Positions 37,589 to 45,936 of a DNA stretch of 64,000 nt are shown here, piece after piece. The notes under the pieces are model-generated. The model was not told the DNA's origin. It saw only the letters and a list, made by a program, of their open reading frames with translations, and searched no databases. Origin of the DNA: Kitasatospora albolonga (GTDB taxonomy: Bacteria > Actinomycetota > Actinomycetes > Streptomycetales > Streptomycetaceae); the NCBI GenBank assembly GCA_002082585.1, contig CP020563.1, forward strand, positions 6,132,001 through 6,196,000, written 5' to 3'. Made by a program: the position numbers and the translations under genes. The first letter of the stretch is position 1. Each line of letters opens with the position of its first letter.

Positions 37589-38182
37589 GTGAGCACGACA
37601 CCACCTGTACTTGCCGCAGAGCTGGCACAGGCGTGGGCCGACATTCAGCGGTACCACCCCGAGCTGCCCGATCTGGCCGCGCCCGAGTCCCTGATCGGAG
37701 AGTCCTCGTCCGCCTGTGGCGCCGAGCTCTCCTTCGAACGACTGCTCCACGAGGCAGTCCACGGCATCGCCGCCGCGAGAGGAGTCCGTGACACCTCCCG
37801 CGCCGGCCGCTACCACAACCGACGCTTCCTCGCGATCGCCGAGGAGCTGGGCCTCGACCATGCCGAGGAACCCCACCCCAGCAGCGGATTCTCCCTGGTC
37901 ACGCTGAATCCGGAGGCCAAGCGCCGGTACCGCCCGACCACCGAACGGCTCCAGCGCGCCCTCAAGGCGCACACGGTCGCCACCGCCGCCGACACCAAGC
38001 GTTCCTTCCGGGGCCCTGCCGCCCGGCACGGCTCCTCCGGGGGAGGGGTCCGGGTCAAGGCCGTCTGCGACTGCGGACGCAACGTCCGGGTCGTCCCCTC
38101 GGTCCTGGCCCAGGCGCCGATCGTCTGCGGTGGCTGCGGCAAGCCGTTCCAGATCCCGGAAGCGGCGGTCGCGGTGAGGTGA
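37589..38182 (+). CDS. SprT-like zinc protein (putative)
   Basis: The 197-residue protein has a metallopeptidase-like HEAVH (HExxH) motif near residue 54. A spaced YHNRRFLAIAEELGL follows, then a C-terminal zinc ribbon with CDCG and CGGCG pairs. This order of HExxH, a histidine-containing helix and a zinc ribbon resembles the SprT/Spartan family, which degrades DNA-crosslinked proteins. The assignment is an inference from layout, and the remaining sequence is divergent. The GTG at 37589 has no clear Shine-Dalgarno sequence. It is followed by the rpsP cluster after 157 bases. Confidence 0.65.
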   Translation: MSTTPPVLAAELAQAWADIQRYHPELPDLAAPESLIGESSSACGAELSFERLLHEAVHGIAAARGVRDTSRAGRYHNRRFLAIAEELGLDHAEEPHPSSGFSLVTLNPEAKRRYRPTTERLQRALKAHTVATAADTKRSFRGPAARHGSSGGGVRVKAVCDCGRNVRVVPSVLAQAPIVCGGCGKPFQIPEAAVAVR

Positions 38183-38339
38183 GGCGAAGTGGTGTGGCAC
38201 AATGGCTAGCTGTACTCGACAGTCGCACAGGACCCCTCTCTCCTCCGGCTGACGCGTCCATCGGGCACTCCGAGTACCGCAACCCCACGTGGCATCTAGT
38301 TGTGCCCAACCACGTCATAGACCAGGAGACACCACTTCC

Positions 38340-38780
38340 GTGGCAGTCAAGATCAAGCTGAAGCGTCTGGGCAAGATCCGTTCGCCTCACTACCGCATCG
38401 TCGTCGCCGACTCCCGTACCCGCCGTGACGGCCGGGCCATCGAGGAGATCGGCCTGTACCACCCGGTGCAGAACCCCTCGCGCATCGAGGTCAACTCGGA
38501 GCGTGCGCAGTACTGGCTGTCCGTCGGCGCCCAGCCGACCGAGCCGGTCCTCGCGATCCTGAAGCTCACCGGTGACTGGCAGGCCCACAAGGGCCTCCCG
38601 GCCCCCGCGCCGCTGCTGCAGCCGGAGCCCAAGGCTGACAAGCGTGCCCTGTTCGAGGCGCTGTCCGCGGACGGCGACGAGGCCAAGGGTGAGGCCATCA
38701 CCCCCAAGGCCAAGAAGTCCGACAAGAAGGCGGACGAGGCTGCTGACGCTGCCGCGTCCACCGAGTCGACCGAGGCCTGA
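38340..38780 (+). CDS. rpsP: 30S ribosomal protein S16
   Basis: S16 is an assembly protein of the small subunit. The 146-residue protein has the conserved core [23 protein letters not shown] and [15 protein letters not shown]-terminal extension of about 50 Lys/Glu/Ala-rich residues is usual in actinobacteria. The GTG start at 38340 is followed by the expected Ala-Val. It heads the rpsP-khpA-rimM-trmD-rplS cluster for ribosome and tRNA maturation. Confidence 0.97.
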   Translation: MAVKIKLKRLGKIRSPHYRIVVADSRTRRDGRAIEEIGLYHPVQNPSRIEVNSERAQYWLSVGAQPTEPVLAILKLTGDWQAHKGLPAPAPLLQPEPKADKRALFEALSADGDEAKGEAITPKAKKSDKKADEAADAAASTESTEA

Positions 38781-38782
38781 GC

Positions 38783-39022
38783 ATGCTCGAGGAGGCTCTC
38801 GAGCACCTCGTGAAGGGCATCGTCGACAACCCCGACGACGTGCAGGTGGCCTCGCGCACCCTGCGCCGCGGGCGCGTGCTGGAGGTCCGGGTCCACCCCG
38901 ACGACCTCGGCAAGGTGATCGGCCGCAACGGCCGTACCGCCCGCGCCCTGCGGACCGTCGTGGGCGCCATCGGCGGCCGTGGCATCCGGGTCGACCTCGT
39001 CGACGTGGACCAGGTCCGCTGA
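38783..39022 (+). CDS. khpA: KH-domain RNA-binding protein
   Basis: The 79-residue protein is a single KH domain with the GxxG loop in KVIGRNGRTARALR. KhpA-type proteins bind RNA broadly, often as a pair with KhpB, and affect cell elongation and ribosome assembly in Gram-positives. It begins two bases after the rpsP stop, so translation is probably coupled. A terminator-like hairpin follows, so its expression may exceed that of rimM-trmD. Confidence 0.93.
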   Translation: MLEEALEHLVKGIVDNPDDVQVASRTLRRGRVLEVRVHPDDLGKVIGRNGRTARALRTVVGAIGGRGIRVDLVDVDQVR

Positions 39023-39042
39023 TCCGCAGTTGAACACCGGCC

Positions 39043-39079
39043 AGGGCCGGGGAGGGCTTTCGAGCCGTCCCCGGCCTTT
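39043..39079 (+). terminator. Terminator or attenuator hairpin between khpA and rimM
   Basis: GGCCGGGGA (39045-39053) pairs with TCCCCGGCC (39068-39076), extended by GGGCT/AGCC and closed by a TTTCG loop, then TTTG. It may reduce transcription into rimM-trmD. Confidence 0.65.
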
Positions 39080-39132
39080 GTCGTCGGCCACCCCCGTCAA
39101 GCCGTCGGCCACCCCATCAATCGGAGAACAGC

Positions 39133-39723
39133 GTGCAGTTGGTAGTTGCGCGGATCGGCCGCGCCCATGGCATCAAGGGCGAGGTCACCGTCGAGGTACG
39201 AACGGACGAGCCGGAGCTGCGGCTCGGGCCCGGCGCCGTCCTGGCCACCGACCCGGCGGCCACCGGCCCGCTCACGATCGAGTCCGGCCGGGTGCACAGC
39301 GGGCGGCTGCTGCTGCGCTTCGAGGGCGTACGCGACCGCACGGGCGCCGAGGCGCTCCGCAACACCCTGCTGATCGCCGAGGTGGACCCGGCCGAGCTGC
39401 CCGAGGAGGAGGACGAGTTCTACGATCACCAGCTGATCGACCTGGACGTCGTCCTCGCCGACGGTACGGAGATCGGCCGGATCACCGAGATCTCCCACCT
39501 GCCCTCGCAGGACCTCTTCATCGTGGAGCGGCCCGACGGCAGCGAGGTGATGATCCCCTTCGTGGAGGAGATCGTCACCGCGATCGACCTGGAGGAGCAG
39601 CGCGCGGTCATCGACCCGCCGCCCGGCCTGATCGACGAGAGCGAGGCCGTGGTGGCCTCCTCCCGCGACGAGGAGCAGGCCGGGGAGCAGGCCGACGGGA
39701 CGCCGAAGGGCGAGGGCTCCTGA
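39133..39723 (+). CDS. rimM: 16S rRNA processing protein RimM
   Basis: RimM helps mature the 3' domain of the 30S subunit together with S19. The 196-residue protein starts with [23 protein letters not shown]. It has a PRC-barrel C-terminal domain with [12 protein letters not shown] and [12 protein letters not shown], ending in an acidic tail. The GTG start follows GGAGA. Its stop overlaps the trmD start by one base, so the two genes are coupled. Confidence 0.95.
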   Translation: MQLVVARIGRAHGIKGEVTVEVRTDEPELRLGPGAVLATDPAATGPLTIESGRVHSGRLLLRFEGVRDRTGAEALRNTLLIAEVDPAELPEEEDEFYDHQLIDLDVVLADGTEIGRITEISHLPSQDLFIVERPDGSEVMIPFVEEIVTAIDLEEQRAVIDPPPGLIDESEAVVASSRDEEQAGEQADGTPKGEGS

Positions 39724-40544
39724 TGCGGCTCGACGTCGTCACGATCTTCCCCGAGTACCTGGACCCGCTGAACGTCTCGCTGGTCGGCAAGGCCCGCGCC
39801 CGCGGGGTGCTCGACGTCCACGTCCACGACCTGCGGGAGTGGACGTACGACCGGCACAACACGGTCGACGACACCCCCTACGGCGGCGGCCCCGGCATGG
39901 TCATGAAGACCGAGCCCTGGGGCGAGGCCCTGGACGAGGCCCTGGCCGACGGGTACGAGTCCGGCGCGCACTCCCCGGTCCTCGTCGTGCCCACGCCCAG
40001 CGGCCGCCCCTTCACCCAGGAACTGGCCGTGGAGCTCTCCGCGAAGCCCTGGCTGGTCTTCACCCCCGCGCGGTACGAGGGCATCGACCGCCGGGTGATC
40101 GACGAGTACGCCACCCGGCTCCCGGTCGTCGAGGTCTCCATCGGTGACTATGTGCTGGCCGGCGGGGAGGCCGCCGTCCTGGTGATCACGGAGGCCGTGG
40201 CCCGGCTGCTGCCGGGGGTCCTCGGCAACGCCGAATCGCACCGCGACGACTCCTTCGCCCCCGGCGCCATGGCCAACCTCCTGGAGGGGCCCGTCTACAC
40301 CAAGCCGCCCGAGTGGCGCGGCCGGGGCATCCCGGACGTCCTGCTCAGCGGCCACCACGGGAAGATCGCGCGCTGGCGGCGGGACCGGGCCTTCGCCCGT
40401 ACCGCCCTCAACCGGCCCGATCTGATCGAGCGGTGCGAGGCGAGCGCCTTCGACAAGAAGGACCGCGAGATCCTCTCCATCCTCGGCTTCGCGCCGGAGC
40501 CCGGCGGCCGATTTTGGCGCAGGCCCCCCGCCGTGGAAGAATAG
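39723..40544 (+). CDS. trmD: tRNA (guanine37-N1)-methyltransferase
   Basis: TrmD methylates G37 next to the anticodon and so prevents frameshifting. The 273-residue protein has the SPOUT-class knot motifs: TPYGGGPGMVMK near residue 55, the CGRYEGIDxR equivalent ARYEGIDRRVIDEY near 118, and SIGDYVLAGGEAAVLV near 138. The C-terminal GRGIPDVLLSGHHGKIARWRRD is also typical. The TGATG arrangement couples it to rimM. rplS follows after 129 bases. Confidence 0.97.
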   Translation: MRLDVVTIFPEYLDPLNVSLVGKARARGVLDVHVHDLREWTYDRHNTVDDTPYGGGPGMVMKTEPWGEALDEALADGYESGAHSPVLVVPTPSGRPFTQELAVELSAKPWLVFTPARYEGIDRRVIDEYATRLPVVEVSIGDYVLAGGEAAVLVITEAVARLLPGVLGNAESHRDDSFAPGAMANLLEGPVYTKPPEWRGRGIPDVLLSGHHGKIARWRRDRAFARTALNRPDLIERCEASAFDKKDREILSILGFAPEPGGRFWRRPPAVEE

Positions 40545-40673
40545 GCCGCTGCTGTACGTCCGGCGTGCGCCCCTGCCACAGGGGGACAGACGCCCGCCCG
40601 ACGCGGTCAGCACTCCGAAATCCTCTCGATGTTCCGTCGATGACCTGTGGCATCGGCGAAGAAAGCAGAATTC

Positions 40674-41024
40674 ATGTCTTCCCTGCTCGATGGCGTCAAC
40701 GCCGCCACCCTCCGCTCGGACGTCCCGGCGTTCCGTCCCGGTGACACCGTCAACGTCCACGTGCGCGTGATCGAGGGCAACCGCTCCCGTATCCAGCAGT
40801 TCAAGGGCGTCGTCATCCGCCGCCAGGGCTCGGGCGTCAGCGAGACCTTCACGGTCCGCAAGGTCTCCTTCAGCGTCGGCGTCGAGCGCACCTTCCCGGT
40901 GCACAGCCCGATCTTCGAGAAGATCGAGCTCGTCAGCCGCGGTGACGTCCGCCGCGCCAAGCTGTACTTCCTCCGTGAGCTCCGCGGCAAGGCCGCGAAG
41001 ATCAAGGAGAAGCGCGACAACTGA
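40674..41024 (+). CDS. rplS: 50S ribosomal protein L19
   Basis: L19 lies at the subunit interface. The 116-residue protein contains [30 protein letters not shown] and [20 protein letters not shown], all conserved. The ATG at 40674 gives the normal length and has GAAAGCAGA upstream. An in-frame start at 40647 would add nine residues not expected for L19. The 129 bases before it contain a small CCCCTG/CAGGGG hairpin near 40572. The signal peptidase genes follow after 45 bases. Confidence 0.97.
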   Translation: MSSLLDGVNAATLRSDVPAFRPGDTVNVHVRVIEGNRSRIQQFKGVVIRRQGSGVSETFTVRKVSFSVGVERTFPVHSPIFEKIELVSRGDVRRAKLYFLRELRGKAAKIKEKRDN

Positions 41025-41069
41025 GCTGCTTCCCGGGTTCACAGCGCGGCCGGATAGGATTCGGCCGCG

Positions 41070-41843
41070 ATGGACACCCAAGCAGAGCACTCGGAGCGCG
41101 ATCGCTCCTCGGAACCCCCCGCCGGGTCCGAGGAGGGGTCGCGCTTCTCGCGTGTCCGGGACACCGCCGTCTCCGTACGGCCCTGGCGGCGACGCATCCT
41201 CCTCGTGGGGGTGGCGGGCACGGTCGCGCTGCTGCTGTTCAGCGCCTTCGTGGTCCAGCCCTTCCTGATCCCCAGCGGTTCGATGGAGCCCACGCTGCGG
41301 GTCGGGGACCGGGTGCTCGTCAACAAACTGGCGTACCGGTTCGGCTCCGTGCCCGAGCGCGGCGACGTCGTGGTCTTCGACGGGACCGGCTCCTTCGTCC
41401 GGGAGGACCCGGACGAGAACCCGGTCGCCTCGCTGGCGCGCTGGACGGCGTCCTCCCTGGGCCTGGCCGAGCCCGCCGACACCGACTTCGTGAAGCGCGT
41501 GGTGGGCGTGGGCGGCGACCGCGTCGTCTGCTGCGACGCGCGGGAACGGCTGGAGGTGAACGGGGCGCCGGTGGACGAGCCGTACCTCCACCCCGGGGAC
41601 ACCGCCTCCCGGGCACCGTTCGACATCGTCGTACCGCAGGGCACGCTCTGGATGCTGGGCGACCACCGCAGCCGCTCCAGCGACTCCCGCGACCGCCTCG
41701 GATCGCCCGGGGGCGGGATGGTCCCCGTCGACCGGGTGATCGGCCGGGTGGACTGGCTGGGCTGGCCGCCCGGCCGGATCGGCGGCCTGGAGGGGACCGG
41801 CGCCTTCGACGGCGTACGGGAACCCGGCAGGGCGCATGGGTAA
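41070..41843 (+). CDS. sipW: Type I signal peptidase (first of four)
   Basis: Signal peptidases cut signal sequences from exported proteins at the outer face of the membrane. The 257-residue protein has one N-terminal membrane segment (about 43-63), the catalytic serine in IPSGSMEPT (Ser71), the catalytic lysine in FVKRVVGVGGD (Lys142) and GDHRSRSSDSR. No second hydrophobic segment is visible at the C-terminus. The symbol follows the S. lividans cluster sipW-X-Y-Z by position. Its stop overlaps the next gene by eight bases. Confidence 0.92.
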   Translation: MDTQAEHSERDRSSEPPAGSEEGSRFSRVRDTAVSVRPWRRRILLVGVAGTVALLLFSAFVVQPFLIPSGSMEPTLRVGDRVLVNKLAYRFGSVPERGDVVVFDGTGSFVREDPDENPVASLARWTASSLGLAEPADTDFVKRVVGVGGDRVVCCDARERLEVNGAPVDEPYLHPGDTASRAPFDIVVPQGTLWMLGDHRSRSSDSRDRLGSPGGGMVPVDRVIGRVDWLGWPPGRIGGLEGTGAFDGVREPGRAHG

Positions 41844-42912
41844 CCGGGGGCGCCCGCGCGGCGCCCCGGACCCCCACGCCTCCCTGCCGACCGGGAGCCG
41901 GCCCACCACGCCCCGCTCGCTGCCGACCCGGGCCGAGCGCCGCAGGCTCGCCAAGAAGGTCCGGCGCAAGCGCCGCAGGTCCGCGGTGAAGGAGATACCG
42001 GTCCTCATCGTGATGGCGCTGCTGATCGCGCTCGTCCTGAAGACCTTCCTCGTCCAGGCGTTCGTGATCCCGTCCGGGTCGATGGAACAGACCATCCAGA
42101 TCGGCGACCGCGTCCTGGTCGACAAGCTGACCCCGCTGTTCGGATCGAAACCGCAGCGCGGCGACGTCGTCGTCTTCAAGGACCCCGGCGGCTGGCTCCA
42201 GCAGGAGAACGCCGGGGAGAAGGAGGACCCGCCGGTCGGCGTCAAGCAGCTCACCGAGGCGCTGACCTTCATCGGGCTGCTGCCGTCCGACGACGAGCAG
42301 GACCTGATCAAACGCGTGGTGGCCGTCGGCGGCGACACCGTGAAGTGCTGCGGCGAGGACGGCCGCGTCACCGTCAACGGCGTACCGTTGAACGAGCCCT
42401 ATCTGCACCCGGACGACCGGCCCTCCACCGTTCAGTTCGAGGTGAGGGTTCCGCAGGGGCGGCTCTTCATGCTGGGCGACCACCGGTCGAACTCCGCCGA
42501 CTCCCGCTTCCACCTCGACGAGCCCGACAAGGGCACGGTCTCCGAGGACGAGGTGGTGGGCCGTGCCGTGGTGATCGCCTGGCCGCTCGGCAACTGGAGC
42601 ACCCTGGAGGAGCGCGAGACCTTCGCCGCCGTGGAGCGCGCGAGCCGAGCGGAGGCAGCGGTTCCGGCCCCGTCGCATAGGGTTGCCACTCCGGATCGGG
42701 ACGGAATGGTCCGGCTCCCGACCCCTGCGGAACTCCCGCTCGTTATGGGAGTGGTGGGCCTGCACCGGATCGGGCGCGGGCAGTGGCACGTATTGAGGAG
42801 TGGATGTGGGGGATTTGGCGGTCGGCGCACGATCCGGACACGACGAACCCGAGGACCGGCCGGGGCGCGGCGAGCCCGCCCCGGGCGGGGGGGCGGTCCC
42901 GCCGGACGGTGA
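41836..42912 (+). CDS. sipX: Type I signal peptidase (second of four), extended C-terminus
   Basis: The 358-residue enzyme has a basic head, a membrane segment at about 53-70, Ser82 in IPSGSMEQT, the catalytic lysine in DLIKRVVAVGGD and GDHRSNSADSR. After about residue 290 the sequence no longer resembles the family. The last 35 codons are an out-of-frame reading of the start of the next gene: the two overlap by 107 bases. The original stop has probably been lost, giving an Arg/Gly-rich tail. The ATG overlaps the end of sipW. Confidence 0.9.
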   Translation: MGNRGRPRGAPDPHASLPTGSRPTTPRSLPTRAERRRLAKKVRRKRRRSAVKEIPVLIVMALLIALVLKTFLVQAFVIPSGSMEQTIQIGDRVLVDKLTPLFGSKPQRGDVVVFKDPGGWLQQENAGEKEDPPVGVKQLTEALTFIGLLPSDDEQDLIKRVVAVGGDTVKCCGEDGRVTVNGVPLNEPYLHPDDRPSTVQFEVRVPQGRLFMLGDHRSNSADSRFHLDEPDKGTVSEDEVVGRAVVIAWPLGNWSTLEERETFAAVERASRAEAAVPAPSHRVATPDRDGMVRLPTPAELPLVMGVVGLHRIGRGQWHVLRSGCGGFGGRRTIRTRRTRGPAGARRARPGRGGGPAGR

Positions 42913-43753
42913 CGGCGGTACGCCGGGCGGCGACGGCAACCGTCCAGGCGGCGGTGACGGTACGCCGGACGGCGACGGCGGCAGGCCCCCCAGAAGGCAG
43001 CGTTCCTTCTGGATGGAGCTGCCGCTGCTCATCGGTATCGCGCTGATCCTGGCGTTGCTGATCAAGACGTTCCTGATCCAGGCGTTCTCGATCCCCTCGG
43101 ACTCCATGCAGAACACCCTGCAACGGGGCGACCGGGTGCTGGTCGACAAGCTGACCCCCTGGTTCGGCGCGGAGCCGCAGCGCGGCGAGGTCGTGGTCTT
43201 CCACGACCCGGGCGGCTGGCTGGCCGACACCGCCGTTCCGGAGCCCAACGTGGCGCAGAAGTTCCTCAGCTTCATCGGCCTGATGCCCTCGTCGGAGCAG
43301 CAGGACCTGATCAAGCGGGTCGTCGCGATCGGCGGTGACACCGTGGAGTGCAAGGAGAACGGACCGGTCACGGTCAACGGCAAGGCGCTCGACGAGAAGT
43401 CGTTCATCTTCCCGGGGAACACCCCGTGCAACGACAGGCCCTTCGGACCGATCAAGGTCGAGAAGGGTCATATCTTCGTCATGGGCGACCACCGGCAGAA
43501 CTCCCTGGACTCCCGCTACCACCAGGAGCTTCCCGGCCAGGGCACCGTCTCCAACGACGAGGTCGTCGGCCGCGCGATCGTCGTGGCCTGGCCCATCGGC
43601 CGCTGGGCGACCCTGCCCATCCCCGACACCTTCGACCAGCCCGGCCTGAACGCGGCCGCCGCGATGGCCCCGGCCGCACTGGGCGTGGCCGGAGCGCTGC
43701 CCCTGGTGTTCTGGCGGCGCAGGAGGCTGACCGCCGGGCGTACCGCCGGGTAG
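42806..43753 (+). CDS. sipY: Type I signal peptidase (third of four)
   Basis: The 315-residue enzyme has a Gly/Asp-rich cytoplasmic head with DGDGG/PGGDG repeats and a membrane segment at about 72-88. Ser100 lies in IPSDSMQNT, the lysine in DLIKRVVAIGGD, and GDHRQNSLDSR is present. A second hydrophobic stretch (AAAMAPAALGVAGALPLVFW) before a basic tail suggests a C-terminal anchor. The GTG at 42806 is preferred over 42800 because GAGGAG then stands five bases upstream. It lies 107 bases inside the upstream gene. Confidence 0.92.
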   Translation: MGDLAVGARSGHDEPEDRPGRGEPAPGGGAVPPDGDGGTPGGDGNRPGGGDGTPDGDGGRPPRRQRSFWMELPLLIGIALILALLIKTFLIQAFSIPSDSMQNTLQRGDRVLVDKLTPWFGAEPQRGEVVVFHDPGGWLADTAVPEPNVAQKFLSFIGLMPSSEQQDLIKRVVAIGGDTVECKENGPVTVNGKALDEKSFIFPGNTPCNDRPFGPIKVEKGHIFVMGDHRQNSLDSRYHQELPGQGTVSNDEVVGRAIVVAWPIGRWATLPIPDTFDQPGLNAAAAMAPAALGVAGALPLVFWRRRRLTAGRTAG

Positions 43754-43803
43754 GGTGCCGACTCGGATCAGCGATTGTCGATCTCCGATGGGGGAGCGCT
43801 GGG

Positions 43804-44556
43804 ATGAGCGGTACGCGAAGTGGTCAGGACGGCCGCGGCCGGACCGGCGCCATGGTGTCGGGCCTGGCCGTGGCCGTCGGCTGTGTGCTGTTCCTCGGCG
43901 GGTTCCTCTGGGCGGCGGTGGTCTACAAGCCGTACGCCGTCCCCACCGCCTCGATGTCCCCCACGGTGAACGTCGGCGACCGGGTGCTCGCGCAGCGGAT
44001 CGACAGCGCCGATGTCCGCCGCGGCGACGTGGTGGTCTTCACCGACAAGGTCTGGGGGGACACCCCCATGATGAAGCGCGTGGTCGGCGTGGGCGGCGAC
44101 ACGGTGGCCTGCTGCGGCGAGGACGGGCGGCTCACCGTGAACGGGACACCCGTCGAGGAGCCCTATCTGAACCGGGGCACCGCCACCGGGGGCACCCCGG
44201 CGCCCGCCTCGCCGCAGGACTTCTCCGCCGAGGTGCCCGAGGGGCAGATCTTCCTCCTCGGCGACGAGCGGTCCACCTCCCTGGACTCCCGGGTCCATCT
44301 GGAGGACGCCGGACAGGGCTCCGTACCCCTGAGCGCCGTCCAGGGCCGGGTCGACGCGGTGGCCTGGCCGATGAACGGCATGATCGGCCGCCCCGCCTCC
44401 TTCGCCGCGCTGCCCGGCGGGGTCTCCGCCGACGGCCCGCTCCCGCTCCAGGTGGGGGCGGCGCTGGTGGGCGTGGTCCTCATCCTGGGCGGAGCGGCGT
44501 ACGGGCCGGTCGCCGCCCGCTCCGCCCGCAGGCGGGCCGCCGGGGCCGCCCGGTGA
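43804..44556 (+). CDS. sipZ: Type I signal peptidase (fourth of four)
   Basis: The 250-residue enzyme is the most divergent of the set. A membrane segment at about 18-40 is followed by the serine motif VPTASMSPT (Ser50) and the lysine in MMKRVVGVGGD (Lys91). GDERSTSLDSR appears in place of GDHR. A C-terminal hydrophobic stretch (VGAALVGVVLILGGAAY) suggests a second anchor. The ATG has GGGGGAG upstream. The stop overlaps the NUDIX gene by four bases. Confidence 0.92.
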   Translation: MSGTRSGQDGRGRTGAMVSGLAVAVGCVLFLGGFLWAAVVYKPYAVPTASMSPTVNVGDRVLAQRIDSADVRRGDVVVFTDKVWGDTPMMKRVVGVGGDTVACCGEDGRLTVNGTPVEEPYLNRGTATGGTPAPASPQDFSAEVPEGQIFLLGDERSTSLDSRVHLEDAGQGSVPLSAVQGRVDAVAWPMNGMIGRPASFAALPGGVSADGPLPLQVGAALVGVVLILGGAAYGPVAARSARRRAAGAAR

Positions 44557-45041
44557 CCGGCGCGCGGCGCAGGGTCGCCCGGGTGGTGCTCCTGGACCCC
44601 GACGACCGCATCCTTCTGCTGCATGGCCATGAGCCCGGCGACCCCGGCAACGACTGGTGGTTCACGCCCGGCGGCGGCCTGGAGGGCGACGAGAGCCACG
44701 AGGAGGCGGCCCGCCGCGAGGTGGCCGAGGAGACCGGGATCACCGGCATCGAGCTGGGCCCGGTGATCTGGAAGCGGATCTGCTCCTTCCCGTTCGACGG
44801 GCGGCGCTGGGACCAGGACGAGTGGTACTTCCTGGCCCGAACGGAGCGGACCGCCACCGATCCCCGGGGCCTCACCGAGCTGGAACTGCGCAGCGTCGCC
44901 GGTCTGAGGTGGTGGACCTCCGCCGAACTTCTCGCGACGCGTGAGACGGTGTACCCGACCAGACTCGCCGAGCTGCTGCGCACGCTCCTCGACGAGGGTC
45001 CCCCGCGTGCTCCGTCGGTCCTCGCCCCCGAAATCGTCTAA
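44553..45041 (+). CDS. NUDIX hydrolase
   Basis: The 162-residue protein contains a full NUDIX box, with GGGLEGDES followed by EEAARREVAEETGI at about residues 36-58. It would hydrolyse a nucleoside diphosphate linked to another group. The substrate is unknown. The GTG start overlaps the sipZ stop (GTGA), so it belongs to the signal peptidase operon, although no functional link is evident. Confidence 0.92.
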   Translation: MTGARRRVARVVLLDPDDRILLLHGHEPGDPGNDWWFTPGGGLEGDESHEEAARREVAEETGITGIELGPVIWKRICSFPFDGRRWDQDEWYFLARTERTATDPRGLTELELRSVAGLRWWTSAELLATRETVYPTRLAELLRTLLDEGPPRAPSVLAPEIV

Positions 45042-45105
45042 TCGTCCAGGGGCGTCGAAGGCTGACGCACAATGGGGGGACGCACGGCTGAAGGGGAAAC
45101 ATGCC

Positions 45106-45414
45106 ATGAGCGCCGAGGACCTCGAGAAGTACGAGACCGAGATGGAGCTGAAGCTCTACCGGGAGTACCGCGATGTCGTCGGTCTGTTCAAATATGTGAT
45201 CGAGACCGAACGGCGCTTCTACCTCACCAACGACTACGAGATGCAGGTGCACTCCGTCCAGGGCGAGGTTTTCTTCGAGGTGTCCATGGCGGACGCCTGG
45301 GTCTGGGACATGTACCGGCCCGCCAGATTCGTCAAACAGGTCCGCGTGCTGACCTTCAAGGACGTCAACATCGAGGAGCTCAACAAGAGCGATCTGGAAC
45401 TTCCGGGAGGCTGA
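45106..45414 (+). CDS. DUF2469 family protein
   Basis: This 102-residue acidic protein (MSAEDLEKYETEMELKLYREYRD...) is a conserved actinobacterial family of unknown function. It is usually found near rnhB, yraN and the signal peptidase genes. It has no membrane segment, and aromatic residues are frequent (VWDMYRPARF). The ATG at 45106 is preferred, since AAGGGGAAAC stands upstream and the family starts with SAEDLEKYE. Another ATG five bases earlier is out of frame. Confidence 0.9.
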   Translation: MSAEDLEKYETEMELKLYREYRDVVGLFKYVIETERRFYLTNDYEMQVHSVQGEVFFEVSMADAWVWDMYRPARFVKQVRVLTFKDVNIEELNKSDLELPGG

Positions 45415-45576
45415 CCCCGCGCGGCCCGCAGGCCCGGGGCCGCCGATTCGTGCGAGACGCGGTACCGACCCGGTCACCCATGTGGGTGGCCGGGTTTTCC
45501 ACATCGGGAGAGTTTTCCACCAAGATCCACAACTTTCCGGCGGCCGGGTCAGAGTCGGTCCCGGAGGTGGTGCCGA

Positions 45577-45936
45577 ATGAACGCACGGGGGGCACTCGGG
45601 CGGTACGGCGAGGATCTGGCGGCACGGCTGCTGGCCGACGCCGGAATGGCCGTGATCGAGCGCAACTGGCGCTGTCGCGCCGGAGAGATCGACATCGTCG
45701 CCCGGGACGGCGACGCACTGGTCTTCTGCGAGGTGAAGACCCGCAGGTCGGACGGGTTCGAACATCCCATGGCCGGGGTCACCCCGGTCAAGGCGGACCG
45801 GCTGCGGCGGCTCGCCGGGATCTGGCTGGACCGGCACGGCGGACCGCCGGTCGGCGGGGTCCGGATCGACCTGGTCGGGGTGCTCGTGCCCCGGCGCGGC
45901 GCTCCCGTCACCGAGCATGCGCGGGGGGTGTCCTGA
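45577..45936 (+). CDS. YraN family endonuclease-like protein (UPF0102)
   Basis: The 119-residue protein has the PD-(D/E)xK nuclease pattern of the family: [34 protein letters not shown] and a C-terminal IDLVGV. YraN proteins resemble Holliday-junction resolvases, but their role is not settled. The ATG at 45577 follows GGAGG by seven bases. Its stop overlaps the comM-like start by one base. The order yraN-comM-dprA is typical in actinobacteria. Confidence 0.92.
   Translation: MNARGALGRYGEDLAARLLADAGMAVIERNWRCRAGEIDIVARDGDALVFCEVKTRRSDGFEHPMAGVTPVKADRLRRLAGIWLDRHGGPPVGGVRIDLVGVLVPRRGAPVTEHARGVS

Noticed and set aside
41070..44556. Four adjacent signal peptidase genes as a new system
   Set aside because: This cluster (sipW-sipX-sipY-sipZ) is known from Streptomyces lividans and relatives; only the overlap is unusual.
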